The translations under genes and the position numbers were made by a program. From positions 1 through 10,268 of the forward strand of contig UQRS01000074.1 of NCBI GenBank assembly GCA_900543525.1: a stretch of 10,268 nt of DNA. Reading direction: 5' to 3'. Each line of letters opens with the position of its first letter. Position 1 is the stretch's first letter. Origin of the DNA: an uncultured Oscillospiraceae bacterium. GTDB taxonomy: Bacteria > Bacillota > Clostridia > Oscillospirales > Acutalibacteraceae. Shown here piece after piece: positions 1-6,381 of the stretch. The notes under the pieces were generated by a model. The model had not been told where the DNA came from and did no database searches. It worked only from the letters and a program-made list of their open reading frames with translations.

Positions 1-18
1 ATGCTTAAATAAAATCAT

Positions 19-35
19 CAGGGCAAAAAGCCCTG
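19..35. other. Short stem-loop upstream of the regulator gene
   Basis: CAGGGC and GCCCTG form a perfect 6-bp stem around an AAAAA loop, ending about 8 nt before the GGAGG ribosome-binding site at 43-47. No T-run follows on the + strand, so it is not a clear terminator. It may be a leader hairpin or the remains of an upstream element cut off by the window edge. Confidence 0.4.
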
Positions 36-55
36 TCCATCTGGAGGAAATCAGT

Positions 56-973
56 ATGAACGATTTTCAAAAACAGGCGCTGCTGCAGCTGTTCATGGAC
101 TTTTATGAAATCAGCGGGCAGCGGACAGCGATTTTCGACAAGCATTTTCAGGTTGTGCTGGAGTATCCGGATCACAACCCCTTCTGCGCGCAGATCCGCA
201 AAAGCGAGGAGGGGGTTCGCCGGTGCAGAGACTGCGACCTCTACGGCCTGAACGCCGCGCGGGAGTCGGAAAGCTATGTCGTCTACCGCTGCCACGCAAA
301 CCTCATTGAGGTTTGCACGCCGATCCGCGACGATTGCGGCATCGTGGGCTATCTGATGTTCGGGCAGCTGGTATACAGCCGCAATCTGGAGGAGCAGATG
401 CAAAAAACCCTTGCAGGCTGCGCCGACCTCTTCCCCAATCGGGAGGAAATGACCCGGCTGTATCTGGGACTGCGCCGGGCAAGCCCGGAGTATGTCCGCG
501 CCTCCGCCAACATTTTGCTGACCTGCGCCAGCTACATACAGGCCAACCAGCTCATGCGGGCCACCCAGAACCCGCTGTGGATACAGATACAGGACTATAT
601 CCACCAGAACACCGGCCGCGCCTTCTCTCTCAAGCGCATGGCAGAGGAGCTGCATGCCAGCGTTCCATCCATCTGCGCGACGGCCAAGGCCTGCTCGGGG
701 CAGACGGTCATCCAGCTGCTGACCGAGCGGCGGGTGCAGACGGCCGGACGGTATCTGCTGAACACCGATCTGCAAATTGCGGAGATTGCCGAAAAGGTCG
801 GCATCGACGACTACAACTATTTCTCCCGGATTTTCAAAAAACAAACCGGCGTTTCTCCGCGGCAGTACCGTAAGGAGAAGGGCAATTTCAAAAATCAGGA
901 AAGGAATCGTGCTGATGAGAAAAAAACCGAAGCTGCTGGTGATTGGCAGTCTGGTCATGGACTTGGTCACTGA
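56..973 (+). CDS. PocR-domain AraC-family transcriptional regulator
   Basis: This is a 305-residue regulator with an N-terminal PocR-type sensory domain (about 5-165) and a C-terminal AraC double helix-turn-helix (about 177-276). The PocR part carries a cysteine set (C44, C57, C60, C79-H80, C87) typical of this family, in which the domain is thought to bind a small metabolite or metal. The second HTH ends in the AraC-like stretch IAEIAEKVGI...YFSRIFKKQTGVSP. The start is supported by GGAGG 8 nt upstream. The last 29 residues, after RQYRKEKG, are not part of the AraC fold, and 59 nt of this tail overlap the kinase gene in another frame. It probably controls the downstream sugar genes in response to a substrate or product; the ligand is unknown. 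The family call is firm, the effector is not. Confidence 0.9.
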   Translation: MNDFQKQALLQLFMDFYEISGQRTAIFDKHFQVVLEYPDHNPFCAQIRKSEEGVRRCRDCDLYGLNAARESESYVVYRCHANLIEVCTPIRDDCGIVGYLMFGQLVYSRNLEEQMQKTLAGCADLFPNREEMTRLYLGLRRASPEYVRASANILLTCASYIQANQLMRATQNPLWIQIQDYIHQNTGRAFSLKRMAEELHASVPSICATAKACSGQTVIQLLTERRVQTAGRYLLNTDLQIAEIAEKVGIDDYNYFSRIFKKQTGVSPRQYRKEKGNFKNQERNRADEKKTEAAGDWQSGHGLGH

Positions 974-1907
974 GACGGCCGCCTTCCCCGCCGAGGGGGA
1001 GACCGTGCTCGGCCGCCATTTCCGGACCGCGCCCGGCGGCAAAGGCGCCAATCAGGCAGTCGGCGCGGCAAAGCTTGGCGCCGACGTAACCTTTTTGGGC
1101 TGCGTCGGCCGGGACGCGTACGGAGAGGCGCTGCTCGCCTCCCTGCAGGCGGCCGGGGTCGATACACGCCACGTCCGCCGCTCAAAAAACCAAAGCAGCG
1201 CCATCGGCAATATTATATTGGAAGAAAAGGCGGCCGGCACCGCCAACCGGATTATTGTCGTTCCGGGCGCCAACCACGACTTATCCCCCGACGACCTCGC
1301 GGCGGTAAAGGACGAGCTCTCGACCTATGACATGCTCCTCCTCCAGCTGGAGATCCCGATGGAGGTGAACATTGCGGCCGCCCGGATGGCGCACGCAGCC
1401 GGCCTGCCGGTCATGCTGAATCCTGCGCCGGCCGCGCCGCTGCCGCAGGCGCTTTTGCAGGCGGTCGATTACCTCTCCCCCAACGAGCATGAGGCGGCCA
1501 CCCTGACCGGCCTGCCCGTTCCCTCCGACCGGCCGCCGGAGGAGGCGCTGCGCGCTTTGCAAAAAATGGGCGTACATCCGCTGATTACACTGGGCGCGGC
1601 CGGTGCCGCCACTCTGACCGGGGCGGGCGTTCACTGCTTCCCCGGCGTATCCTACCAGCCGGTCTGCGACCCCACCGCCGCGGGCGACAGCTTTATCTCC
1701 GCCTTTTGCGTGGCTGCCTGCCTGGGGCTTCCGGCAGCCGGATGCATAGAGTTTGCCAACCACGCCGCGGCCATCACCGTCTCCCGCCCGGGGGCGCAGC
1801 CCAGCCTCCCGGAGCTTTGCGAGGTGCTGGATTTCATGCAAAAAAACGGCAGAGAGACGGACGCGTTTTCCGCGCTCCTGCCGGAGATAAGGAAGGCCTG
1901 CTTATGA
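915..1907 (+). CDS. PfkB/ribokinase-family carbohydrate kinase
   Basis: ATP-dependent sugar kinase of 330 residues, slightly longer than E. coli ribokinase (309). The N-terminal motif GSLVMD (11-16) keeps the sugar-binding Asp16, but the ribokinase Asn14 is Val here. GGKGANQA (41-48) is PfkB signature 1, LQLEIP (143-148) holds the Glu matching ribokinase E143, and DPTAAGDSF (252-260) is signature 2 with catalytic-base Asp258 and the anion hole. The chosen ATG lies 10 nt after AGGAAAGG; a GTG at 909 in the same frame is an alternative. The gene overlaps the regulator by 59 nt and its TGA overlaps the ATG of the isomerase gene (ATGA), indicating translational coupling. Cytoplasmic; likely phosphorylates the sugar released by the GH172 enzyme. 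Candidate substrates are D-arabinose, D-ribose or fructose; specificity cannot be read from sequence. Confidence 0.88.
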   Translation: MRKKPKLLVIGSLVMDLVTETAAFPAEGETVLGRHFRTAPGGKGANQAVGAAKLGADVTFLGCVGRDAYGEALLASLQAAGVDTRHVRRSKNQSSAIGNIILEEKAAGTANRIIVVPGANHDLSPDDLAAVKDELSTYDMLLLQLEIPMEVNIAAARMAHAAGLPVMLNPAPAAPLPQALLQAVDYLSPNEHEAATLTGLPVPSDRPPEEALRALQKMGVHPLITLGAAGAATLTGAGVHCFPGVSYQPVCDPTAAGDSFISAFCVAACLGLPAAGCIEFANHAAAITVSRPGAQPSLPELCEVLDFMQKNGRETDAFSALLPEIRKACL

Positions 1908-2533
1908 ACGAGCTTCAGAAATTTTTAAACACCGTACAAAACGAGGTGGCCTGCACCGCCGCCTCTCTTGACGAGACAAGCTATACCGAGACGGTCGCGC
2001 TGATCACCGGAGCAGAGAGCCAGGGCGGCCGCCTCCACATCACCGGCATCGGCAAGCCGGCGCATGTCGCCGCCTATATGGCGTCGCTCTTCTCCTCCAC
2101 CGGGACGCCGACCTACTTCCTGCACGGAACCGAGGCGGTTCACGGCTCCTGCGGGCAGCTGCTTGCGGGGGATGTGGTGATCTGCATCTCCAACAGCGGA
2201 GAAACAGAGGAGCTGAAGGCCACAGCCGCCGCCGTCCGGCGCTGCGGCTGCAAGATCATCGCCGTGACCGGCAACGCCGACTCCTGGTTGGCAAAATTTG
2301 CCGATCTGCACCTTTTCGCCGGTGTAAAGGCCGAGGGCGGGCCGCTCAACCGGGCGCCGCGCGCCTCTATATTGGCTGAAGAAATTGTCCTGCTCGGCCT
2401 GTCCATCCTGCTGCAAAAGCAAAAAGGGCTGACGCCGACCGAATACGTCAAGCGGCATCCGGGCGGACAGCTCGGCCATCTGCGGGAGGAGGAGAAACAG
2501 CCTCCCTGCACCGCTTCAAACACCATCGCTTAA
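1904..2533 (+). CDS. SIS-domain sugar-phosphate isomerase, D-arabinose-5-phosphate isomerase-like
   Basis: A 209-residue single SIS domain resembling the catalytic half of KdsD/GutQ/KpsF. Visible blocks are GIGKPAH (48-54), SSTGTP (64-69), HGTEAVHG (74-81), ISNSGETEE (95-103), EGGPLNRAP (144-152) and KRHPGGQLG (183-191). Lys51, His80, Glu103, Glu144 and His185 match, at a constant offset of 8, the residues recalled as active-site positions in E. coli KdsD (K59, H88, E111, E152, H193), so the enzyme is probably active. The tandem CBS domains of full-length KdsD are absent, as in known SIS-only versions. KdsD interconverts D-ribulose-5-phosphate and D-arabinose-5-phosphate. In a Gram-positive without LPS, and beside a sugar kinase, the catabolic direction is likely. 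An AAGGAAGG site lies 7 nt before the ATG. A 6-phospho-3-hexuloisomerase is less likely given the Lys and HPGG motifs. Confidence 0.87.
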   Translation: MNELQKFLNTVQNEVACTAASLDETSYTETVALITGAESQGGRLHITGIGKPAHVAAYMASLFSSTGTPTYFLHGTEAVHGSCGQLLAGDVVICISNSGETEELKATAAAVRRCGCKIIAVTGNADSWLAKFADLHLFAGVKAEGGPLNRAPRASILAEEIVLLGLSILLQKQKGLTPTEYVKRHPGGQLGHLREEEKQPPCTASNTIA

Positions 2534-2556
2534 AGAAAGAAAGGACCGAATTTTCC

Positions 2557-3630
2557 ATGACCGATTACAATGGACTGAACAGCTCTCTCGGGACTCTGCC
2601 GCTGCTGTCGACGGCCAAAAGCCGCTCGATCAGCCCGGAGAATTTTGACGGCAAAAAGGGCGGCGGCGGCACGGCCGAAACCGGTACCGGCGCAGAGGCC
2701 GCCCGCGAGCTGGGGCGCGGATGGAAGGTTTCCCCCTCCATCCGGATCGCGGCCGGAGAAACGGCCGTCATCGCGGACATCGAGGGACCCGGCGCCATCA
2801 AGCATATCTGGCTGACCCCGAACATTCCCGGCCGCGGTTTTGTCATCCGCTTTTACTGGGAGGACGCCGCCTCTCCCGCCATTGAATGCCCGCTGGGAGA
2901 TTTCTTTGCCAACGCGCTGATTCCGGTGTATACTCAGGTTTCCTCCCTTGCGGTCTGCGTCAATCCGAAAAACGGGCTGAACTGCTATTGGGAGATGCCC
3001 TTCCGCCGCCGCTGCCGCATCACGGTCGAAAACATCTCGGCGGGAGATGCCTTCCTCTACTATCAGGTGGACTACATCCTGACCGAGATACCCGAGGCCT
3101 GCGGCTACCTGCACGCCCAGTTCCGCCGCTCCAACCCGCTGCCCTACATGGGAGTGCACACCCTCCTCGACGGGGTGCGCGGAAAGGGACAGTATGTCGG
3201 CACCTACATGCTCTGGGGCGTCCACAACAACGGCTGGTGGGGCGAGGGGGAGATCAAATTCTACCTCGATGGAGACGGAGAATATCCAACCATCTGCGGC
3301 ACCGGAACGGAGGATTACTTCTGCGGCGCGTACAACTTCGACTGCGGCGGCTATGTCAACTTTTCCACCCCCTACTCCGGAATGTGCACCCCGCCGACCG
3401 ACAACCTCTATACATCGCAGAAGCGTTTCTCTCTGTACCGCTGGCATGTGACCGACCCGATCTATTTTGACAGCGAGCTCCGGGTCACCATTCAGGCGCT
3501 CGGCTGGAGGAGCGGCGGCCGCTATCTGCCGCTGCAGGATGATCTCTCCTCGGTTTCCTTCTGGTACATGGATCAGCCGGAAGGGATCAACCCGCCGCTG
3601 CCCGATCGAAACGAGCTGGAGATTCTTTAA
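2557..3630 (+). CDS. Glycoside hydrolase family 172 (DUF2961) enzyme
   Basis: A 357-residue DUF2961/GH172 protein covering the whole domain, from FDGKKGGGG near residue 30 to the usual ending SVSFWYMDQPEG...PLPDRNELEIL. GH172 members include alpha-D-fructofuranosidase/difructose dianhydride I synthase-hydrolase and exo-alpha-D-arabinofuranosidases. The core GEGEIKFYLDGD (229-240) and GTGTEDYF (248-255) supplies two acidic residues, Glu232 and Glu252, whose positions fit the catalytic pair I recall for the bifidobacterial enzyme (E270/E291), allowing one residue of length difference. There is no signal peptide or membrane segment, so it should act in the cytoplasm on an imported di- or oligosaccharide. 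It follows the isomerase gene by 23 nt, with AAGGA 11 nt before its ATG, and a strong terminator follows it. The family is certain; fructofuranoside versus D-arabinofuranoside specificity is undecided. Confidence 0.9.
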   Translation: MTDYNGLNSSLGTLPLLSTAKSRSISPENFDGKKGGGGTAETGTGAEAARELGRGWKVSPSIRIAAGETAVIADIEGPGAIKHIWLTPNIPGRGFVIRFYWEDAASPAIECPLGDFFANALIPVYTQVSSLAVCVNPKNGLNCYWEMPFRRRCRITVENISAGDAFLYYQVDYILTEIPEACGYLHAQFRRSNPLPYMGVHTLLDGVRGKGQYVGTYMLWGVHNNGWWGEGEIKFYLDGDGEYPTICGTGTEDYFCGAYNFDCGGYVNFSTPYSGMCTPPTDNLYTSQKRFSLYRWHVTDPIYFDSELRVTIQALGWRSGGRYLPLQDDLSSVSFWYMDQPEGINPPLPDRNELEIL

Positions 3631-3651
3631 CCCCAATCCTATGGGAAAGGC

Positions 3652-3697
3652 AAAACCCGCCGCCGGAGTCTGTAGAAGGCCTCCGGCGGCGGGTTTT
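3652..3697. terminator. Bidirectional intrinsic terminator after the sugar operon
   Basis: A perfect 17-bp inverted repeat (3652-3668 and 3681-3697) with a 12-nt loop. The GC-rich core is flanked by AAAA on the left and TTTT on the right, so it can end transcription of the sugar operon on + and of the phosphatase gene on -. It sits between the two convergent stop codons. Confidence 0.92.
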
Positions 3698-3716
3698 ATA
3701 AAAAATTTTAAAGCTT

Positions 3717-4340
3717 TTACCCTTCCCGTTCAATTTCGGGCACAGGGCCGGCAACCTCCACCACGCCGCTGCGCAGAAAAACCGACGGGGTAATCCGCAG
3801 GGTGTACCCGCAGCCCGGGTCGCAGCGCCAGAAGGCGGCCGGCTGCCGCGGCAAAGCGCAGGAGGCCAGCAGATTCATGATAATTCCGCCATGGGTGATG
3901 ACCACCGCCTCCCGCTCTCCGGAGGACATCAGGTGCCGCACCACGGCGGAGAAACCTTCCGCCACGCGGGCTGTCAGCTCGGCCGTAGATTCTCCCCCGG
4001 GCGGGGCGGCAAGCTTCCCGGAGGTCCAGGCCGTGTAGTCGGGGTCCCCCTGCAATTCATAAGCCGTTTTCCCCTCAAAGGCGCCGAAGTTCATCTCCCG
4101 CAATTCGGACACCGCAATCGCCTGTGCCTCGGGATAGAGAACCCGCAGCGTCTCCACACAGCGGGCAAGCGGACTGACATAAAAAAGCCGCACATCGGGA
4201 TAGGCATAGGTCGTCCGCAAGGTCTCCAGCTCGATTATACCATCTGTAGTAATATCAATGTCAGACGCCCCTATATATTGTCCTTTTTCATTTGCCTCGG
4301 TCAGTCCGTGGCGAATGAGATGTATTTTATAGGTTTTCAT
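3717..4340 (-). CDS. Histidine phosphatase family protein (phosphoglycerate mutase/CobC-like)
   Basis: A 207-residue single-domain histidine phosphatase. The catalytic motif LIRHG (8-12) contains the phospho-accepting His11. SPLARCVET (56-64) gives a phosphate-binding Arg60, LREMNFGAFEG (80-90) holds the likely proton donor Glu82, and VITHGG (147-152) carries the second catalytic His150. The LREMxFGxxEG form resembles CobC-like alpha-ribazole phosphatases and other broad-specificity members rather than glycolytic mutases. The ATG at 4340 is preferred because GGAGG lies 5 nt upstream; an in-frame codon at 4367 would add nine residues and lies inside the promoter palindrome. It is transcribed divergently from the XRE regulator gene and convergently with the sugar operon. 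The substrate is unknown; no cobalamin genes are nearby. Confidence 0.88.
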   Translation of the reverse strand: MKTYKIHLIRHGLTEANEKGQYIGASDIDITTDGIIELETLRTTYAYPDVRLFYVSPLARCVETLRVLYPEAQAIAVSELREMNFGAFEGKTAYELQGDPDYTAWTSGKLAAPPGGESTAELTARVAEGFSAVVRHLMSSGEREAVVITHGGIIMNLLASCALPRQPAAFWRCDPGCGYTLRITPSVFLRSGVVEVAGPVPEIEREG

Positions 4341-4360
4341 GACTTCCTCCAAAGAAAAAG

Positions 4361-4375
4361 TATACATTTTGTATA
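4361..4375. promoter_or_regulatory. Perfect TATACA-TTT-TGTATA palindrome, possible operator
   Basis: A 15-bp palindrome with perfect 6-bp arms lies in the 155-nt gap between the divergent phosphatase and XRE genes. A third TATACA half-site occurs at 4420-4425, just after the -10 box of the XRE promoter. The leftward -10 element (TATACA on the - strand, 4375-4370) lies inside the palindrome. It could be the operator of the neighbouring XRE regulator; part of its AT symmetry may simply reflect promoter sequence. Confidence 0.45.
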
Positions 4376-4400
4376 GTTTTTTGCTTTACATTTTCGCCAA
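4370..4400 (-). promoter_or_regulatory. Possible promoter for the phosphatase gene
   Basis: On the - strand TTGGCG (4400-4395) and TATACA (4375-4370) are 19 bp apart and point at the phosphatase gene, whose ribosome-binding site lies about 20 nt downstream. The spacer is longer than ideal, so the call is tentative. Confidence 0.4.
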
Positions 4401-4413
4401 AATCGAATATAAT
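4385..4413 (+). promoter_or_regulatory. Sigma-A promoter for the XRE regulator gene
   Basis: TTTACA (4385-4390) and a consensus TATAAT (4408-4413) are separated by exactly 17 bp, with an AT-rich upstream region. This predicts a start near 4420 and a 5' leader of about 75 nt before the GTG start at 4496. The promoter overlaps the divergent phosphatase promoter region. Confidence 0.8.
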
Positions 4414-4495
4414 AAGCTTTATACAAAGCGTCGACCCCGACGGAGCGATCTTTCCAAACGGGCGTGCAATTTTTAAAAAAACGAGGTGAAATTCC

Positions 4496-5101
4496 GTGCA
4501 AAACGATTTTTCAAATATTCTGTCCCAGCTGCGTCGGGATCGCGGAATTTCACAAAAGCAGACGGCCGCCGACCTCGGCATTTCGCAAGCGCTCCTCTCT
4601 CATTATGAGAAAGGGATCCGGGAATGCGGGCTGGATTTTCTGGTTCGGGCGGCGCAGTATTTCGGGGTAACCACCGACTATCTGCTGGGGCGCACCGCCG
4701 CTCCTTCCAAAGCGGGACAGCAGGAGGCGGCAACGCCCTTTGACGCCGCAAAACGGCAGATCACCAATGCGCAGGCGCTGCTTTTTGAACTGCTTCGCGG
4801 CTGCGAAAAGGACGGCGTACAGGAAACCGGCCTGCATCTTCTTCGGCTGCAAACCTATCAGACGGCGCTCTATCTGCTCGGCCTTTGCCACGGGGACAAG
4901 CCCTTCGCCAAGCCCAGCCGATACACCAAGCCGGCCGCAGAGGGGGAGATTGTCCGCTGCTTTGCGAAGCTGGGACTGGTGAAGGAGAAGGGCGACAGCC
5001 TCTCTTTTCCGCTGGTTTCTCCCGAGCAGCTGTCCGCCGAATATCCCGAGCTGTACGGGGATTTTTGCAGCCTGCTGCTGGAGATGGAGGAAAAGCTGTA
5101 G
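4496..5101 (+). CDS. XRE-family helix-turn-helix transcriptional regulator
   Basis: A 201-residue protein with a Cro/CI-type HTH (about 6-62). It includes LRRDRGISQKQTAADLGIS with LSHYEKGIRECGLDFLVRAAQYFGVTTDYLLG following, which is typical of small clostridial XRE regulators. The C-terminal two thirds (about 70-201) are mostly helical, have no recognisable enzyme motif and may be a dimerisation or effector domain. The start is GTG, supported by GAGGTGA 6 nt upstream. It has its own promoter and is divergent from the phosphatase gene. It may repress itself through the TATACA sites near its promoter; that is inference. Targets are unknown. Confidence 0.87.
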   Translation: MQNDFSNILSQLRRDRGISQKQTAADLGISQALLSHYEKGIRECGLDFLVRAAQYFGVTTDYLLGRTAAPSKAGQQEAATPFDAAKRQITNAQALLFELLRGCEKDGVQETGLHLLRLQTYQTALYLLGLCHGDKPFAKPSRYTKPAAEGEIVRCFAKLGLVKEKGDSLSFPLVSPEQLSAEYPELYGDFCSLLLEMEEKL

Positions 5102-5177
5102 ACCTTTCTATCTATAAAAACACGCCCCCGCCGGGGAGAGCAAAACCGCTCAGATCACAAAGAATATAGGATATGAA

Positions 5178-5205
5178 AAAACGCCGGGAAATTTCCCGGC
5201 GTTTT
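5178..5205. terminator. Bidirectional terminator between the XRE gene and rplL
   Basis: A perfect 28-nt palindrome with a GC core (ACGCCGGGAAA and its complement) flanked by AAAA and TTTT. It serves the XRE gene on + and the rplJ-rplL transcript on -. It lies 16 nt beyond the rplL stop, so rplL is the last gene of its transcript. Confidence 0.9.
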
Positions 5206-5221
5206 CTGCATAAAGCGGAAA

Positions 5222-5605
5222 TTACTTCAGCTCGACCTTCGCGCCGACTTCTTCCAGCTTCTTCTTCAGCTCCTCAGCCTCGTCCTTGGAAGCGGCTTCC
5301 TTCACGGTCTTGGGAGCGCCGTCGACCAGAGCCTTGGCCTCAGCCAGGCCCAGACCGGTGATCTCGCGAACAGCCTTGATGACCTTGATCTTCTCCGCGC
5401 CGGCCTCAGCCAGGACAACGTCGAACTCGGTCTTCTCTTCAGCAGCGGCAGCAGCGCCAGCAGCCGGAGCGGCAGCAGCAACAGCAACCGGAGCAGCGGC
5501 GGAAACGCCAAACTCTTCCTCGAGCTCCTTAACAAGCTCAGACAGCTCCATAACAGTCAGGGCTTTTACGTCCTCAATCAGCTTAACAACTTTCTCAGAT
5601 GCCAT
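5222..5605 (-). CDS. rplL: Large-subunit ribosomal protein bL12 (L7/L12)
   Basis: The stalk protein bL12, 127 residues, which binds L10 as dimers and recruits translation GTPases to the ribosome. The N-terminal dimerisation domain (1-33), an Ala/Pro-rich hinge (about 34-57) and the C-terminal domain (58-127, FDVVLAEAGAEKIKVIKAVREITGLGLAEAKALVDGAPK) are all complete. The hinge is almost pure Ala with a few Pro, Val and Gly. GGAGG lies 9 nt before the ATG. It follows rplJ by 48 nt with no separate promoter seen, so the L10 leader should control both. A strong terminator follows immediately, and rpoB is not downstream as it is in most bacteria. Confidence 0.98.
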   Translation of the reverse strand: MASEKVVKLIEDVKALTVMELSELVKELEEEFGVSAAAPVAVAAAAPAAGAAAAAEEKTEFDVVLAEAGAEKIKVIKAVREITGLGLAEAKALVDGAPKTVKEAASKDEAEELKKKLEEVGAKVELK

Positions 5606-5653
5606 GATAATTTACCTCCAAAATAATGTGTTTTTTTAAAGAAGGATGAACGA

Positions 5654-6184
5654 TTATTCTCCTTGTTTTTGGGCGATGGCGTTCAGTGCGCAGACCAGAC
5701 CGCGCAGGTTGGCGTTGAGCACATGAACAAATCCGGTAATCGGCGCGTTGAGGCCGCCCAGGGCCTTCGCAACCAGCTCCTCCCGAGAGGGAAGCTTGGA
5801 CAGTTCCTTGACGCCGTCGACGTCGAGGATGGCGCCGTCAACGAATCCCTTCTTGATCTTGAAGTTCTCGTTCTTCTCGGCATAGTCGCAGAGGATCTTC
5901 GCAGCAGCGGCGTACTCGGTATCGCTGACGGCGATAGCCGTGGTGCCCTCAAGCACATCCTTGATCCCCTCCAGCCCGGCCTGATCGGCGGCGAGAGAAA
6001 GCAGGGTGTTCTTGACAACAAAGTAATCAACGCCGGCCTCTCTCAACTGCTTTCTGAGCTGTGTGTCGTCGGCCACATTAATTCCCTTATAATCGACAAT
6101 AACGCCCGATACGGCAGCGTTCAGCTTCTCAACCAGTGCAGCGACCTGCTGCTTCTTTTGTTCCAGAATCTTTTCGCTTGGCAA
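5654..6184 (-). CDS. rplJ: Large-subunit ribosomal protein uL10
   Basis: Stalk base protein uL10, 176 residues. It anchors bL12 dimers to 23S rRNA and also represses its own mRNA. The N-terminus (PSEKILEQKKQQVAALVEKLN), the VDYKGINVADDTQLRKQLREAGVDYFVVKNTLL stretch and the C-terminal bL12-binding helix are recognisable. The start is an uncommon TTG (6184-6182), chosen because GGAGGTGA lies about 7-9 nt upstream and the family N-terminus begins there; no ATG is available nearby. The leader upstream has its own promoter and attenuator, so expression is probably feedback-controlled by the L10-L12 complex. The rplA gene is separated from it by a DUF4886 gene. Confidence 0.97.
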   Translation of the reverse strand: MPSEKILEQKKQQVAALVEKLNAAVSGVIVDYKGINVADDTQLRKQLREAGVDYFVVKNTLLSLAADQAGLEGIKDVLEGTTAIAVSDTEYAAAAKILCDYAEKNENFKIKKGFVDGAILDVDGVKELSKLPSREELVAKALGGLNAPITGFVHVLNANLRGLVCALNAIAQKQGE

Positions 6185-6208
6185 AAGGTTTCACCTCCCG
6201 TGATACAC

Positions 6209-6242
6209 AAAAAATGCCTGTCCTCCGAAAAGAGGACAGGCA
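6209..6242 (-). terminator. Attenuator hairpin in the rplJ leader
   Basis: On the - strand an 11-bp stem (6242-6232 with 6225-6215) closes a 6-nt loop and is followed by TTTTTT (6214-6209). It lies between the rplJ promoter and the rplJ ribosome-binding site at 6194-6198. An intrinsic terminator here, inside the leader, fits the transcription attenuation known for Firmicutes L10 leaders. Confidence 0.88.
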
Positions 6243-6375
6243 AATATATACTTTATACCATTTTTCAGAAAAAACGGCTGTAAAAGCATCTATTTCCTTA
6301 CCCTCGGCTGGCGGGCAGAACCCGTTCGGCGAAAAACAATTTGTTTTTCGACACCAACTGTCTTCGGATCAGAAC
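6209..6375 (-). ncRNA. L10 (rplJ-rplL) leader RNA, autoregulatory
   Basis: The transcribed leader between the rplJ promoter and the gene contains CCGAAGACAG (6367-6358) and, further downstream, CCGAGGGT (6307-6300). These are conserved pieces of the bacterial L10-leader RNA, where the L10-L12 complex binds. Between them are a GAAAAACAA/TTGTTTTTC hairpin (6349-6331) and a CGGG-CCCG hairpin. The leader ends in the attenuator. The predicted start near 6375 follows from the promoter position. The family assignment rests on these motifs and the gene context; no covariance search was run. Confidence 0.82.
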
Positions 6376-6381
6376 AAAAGT

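Noticed and set aside
5..1051. Long open frame on the - strand opposite the regulator
   Set aside because: It mirrors the real AraC gene, has no family motifs or ribosome-binding site, and arises from high GC codon use.
1904..2533. Fructosamine deglycase (FrlB-like) or 6-phospho-3-hexuloisomerase
   Set aside because: FrlB has two SIS domains and is much longer, and the Lys51, EAVHG and HPGGQLG motifs fit D-arabinose-5-phosphate isomerase better.
2530..3636. Long open frame on the - strand opposite the GH172 gene
   Set aside because: It covers the same span as a clear GH172 enzyme and has low-complexity, motif-free translation.
5430..5510. GC-rich repeat-like tract in rplL
   Set aside because: It encodes the Ala-rich hinge of bL12 and is explained by codon repetition.
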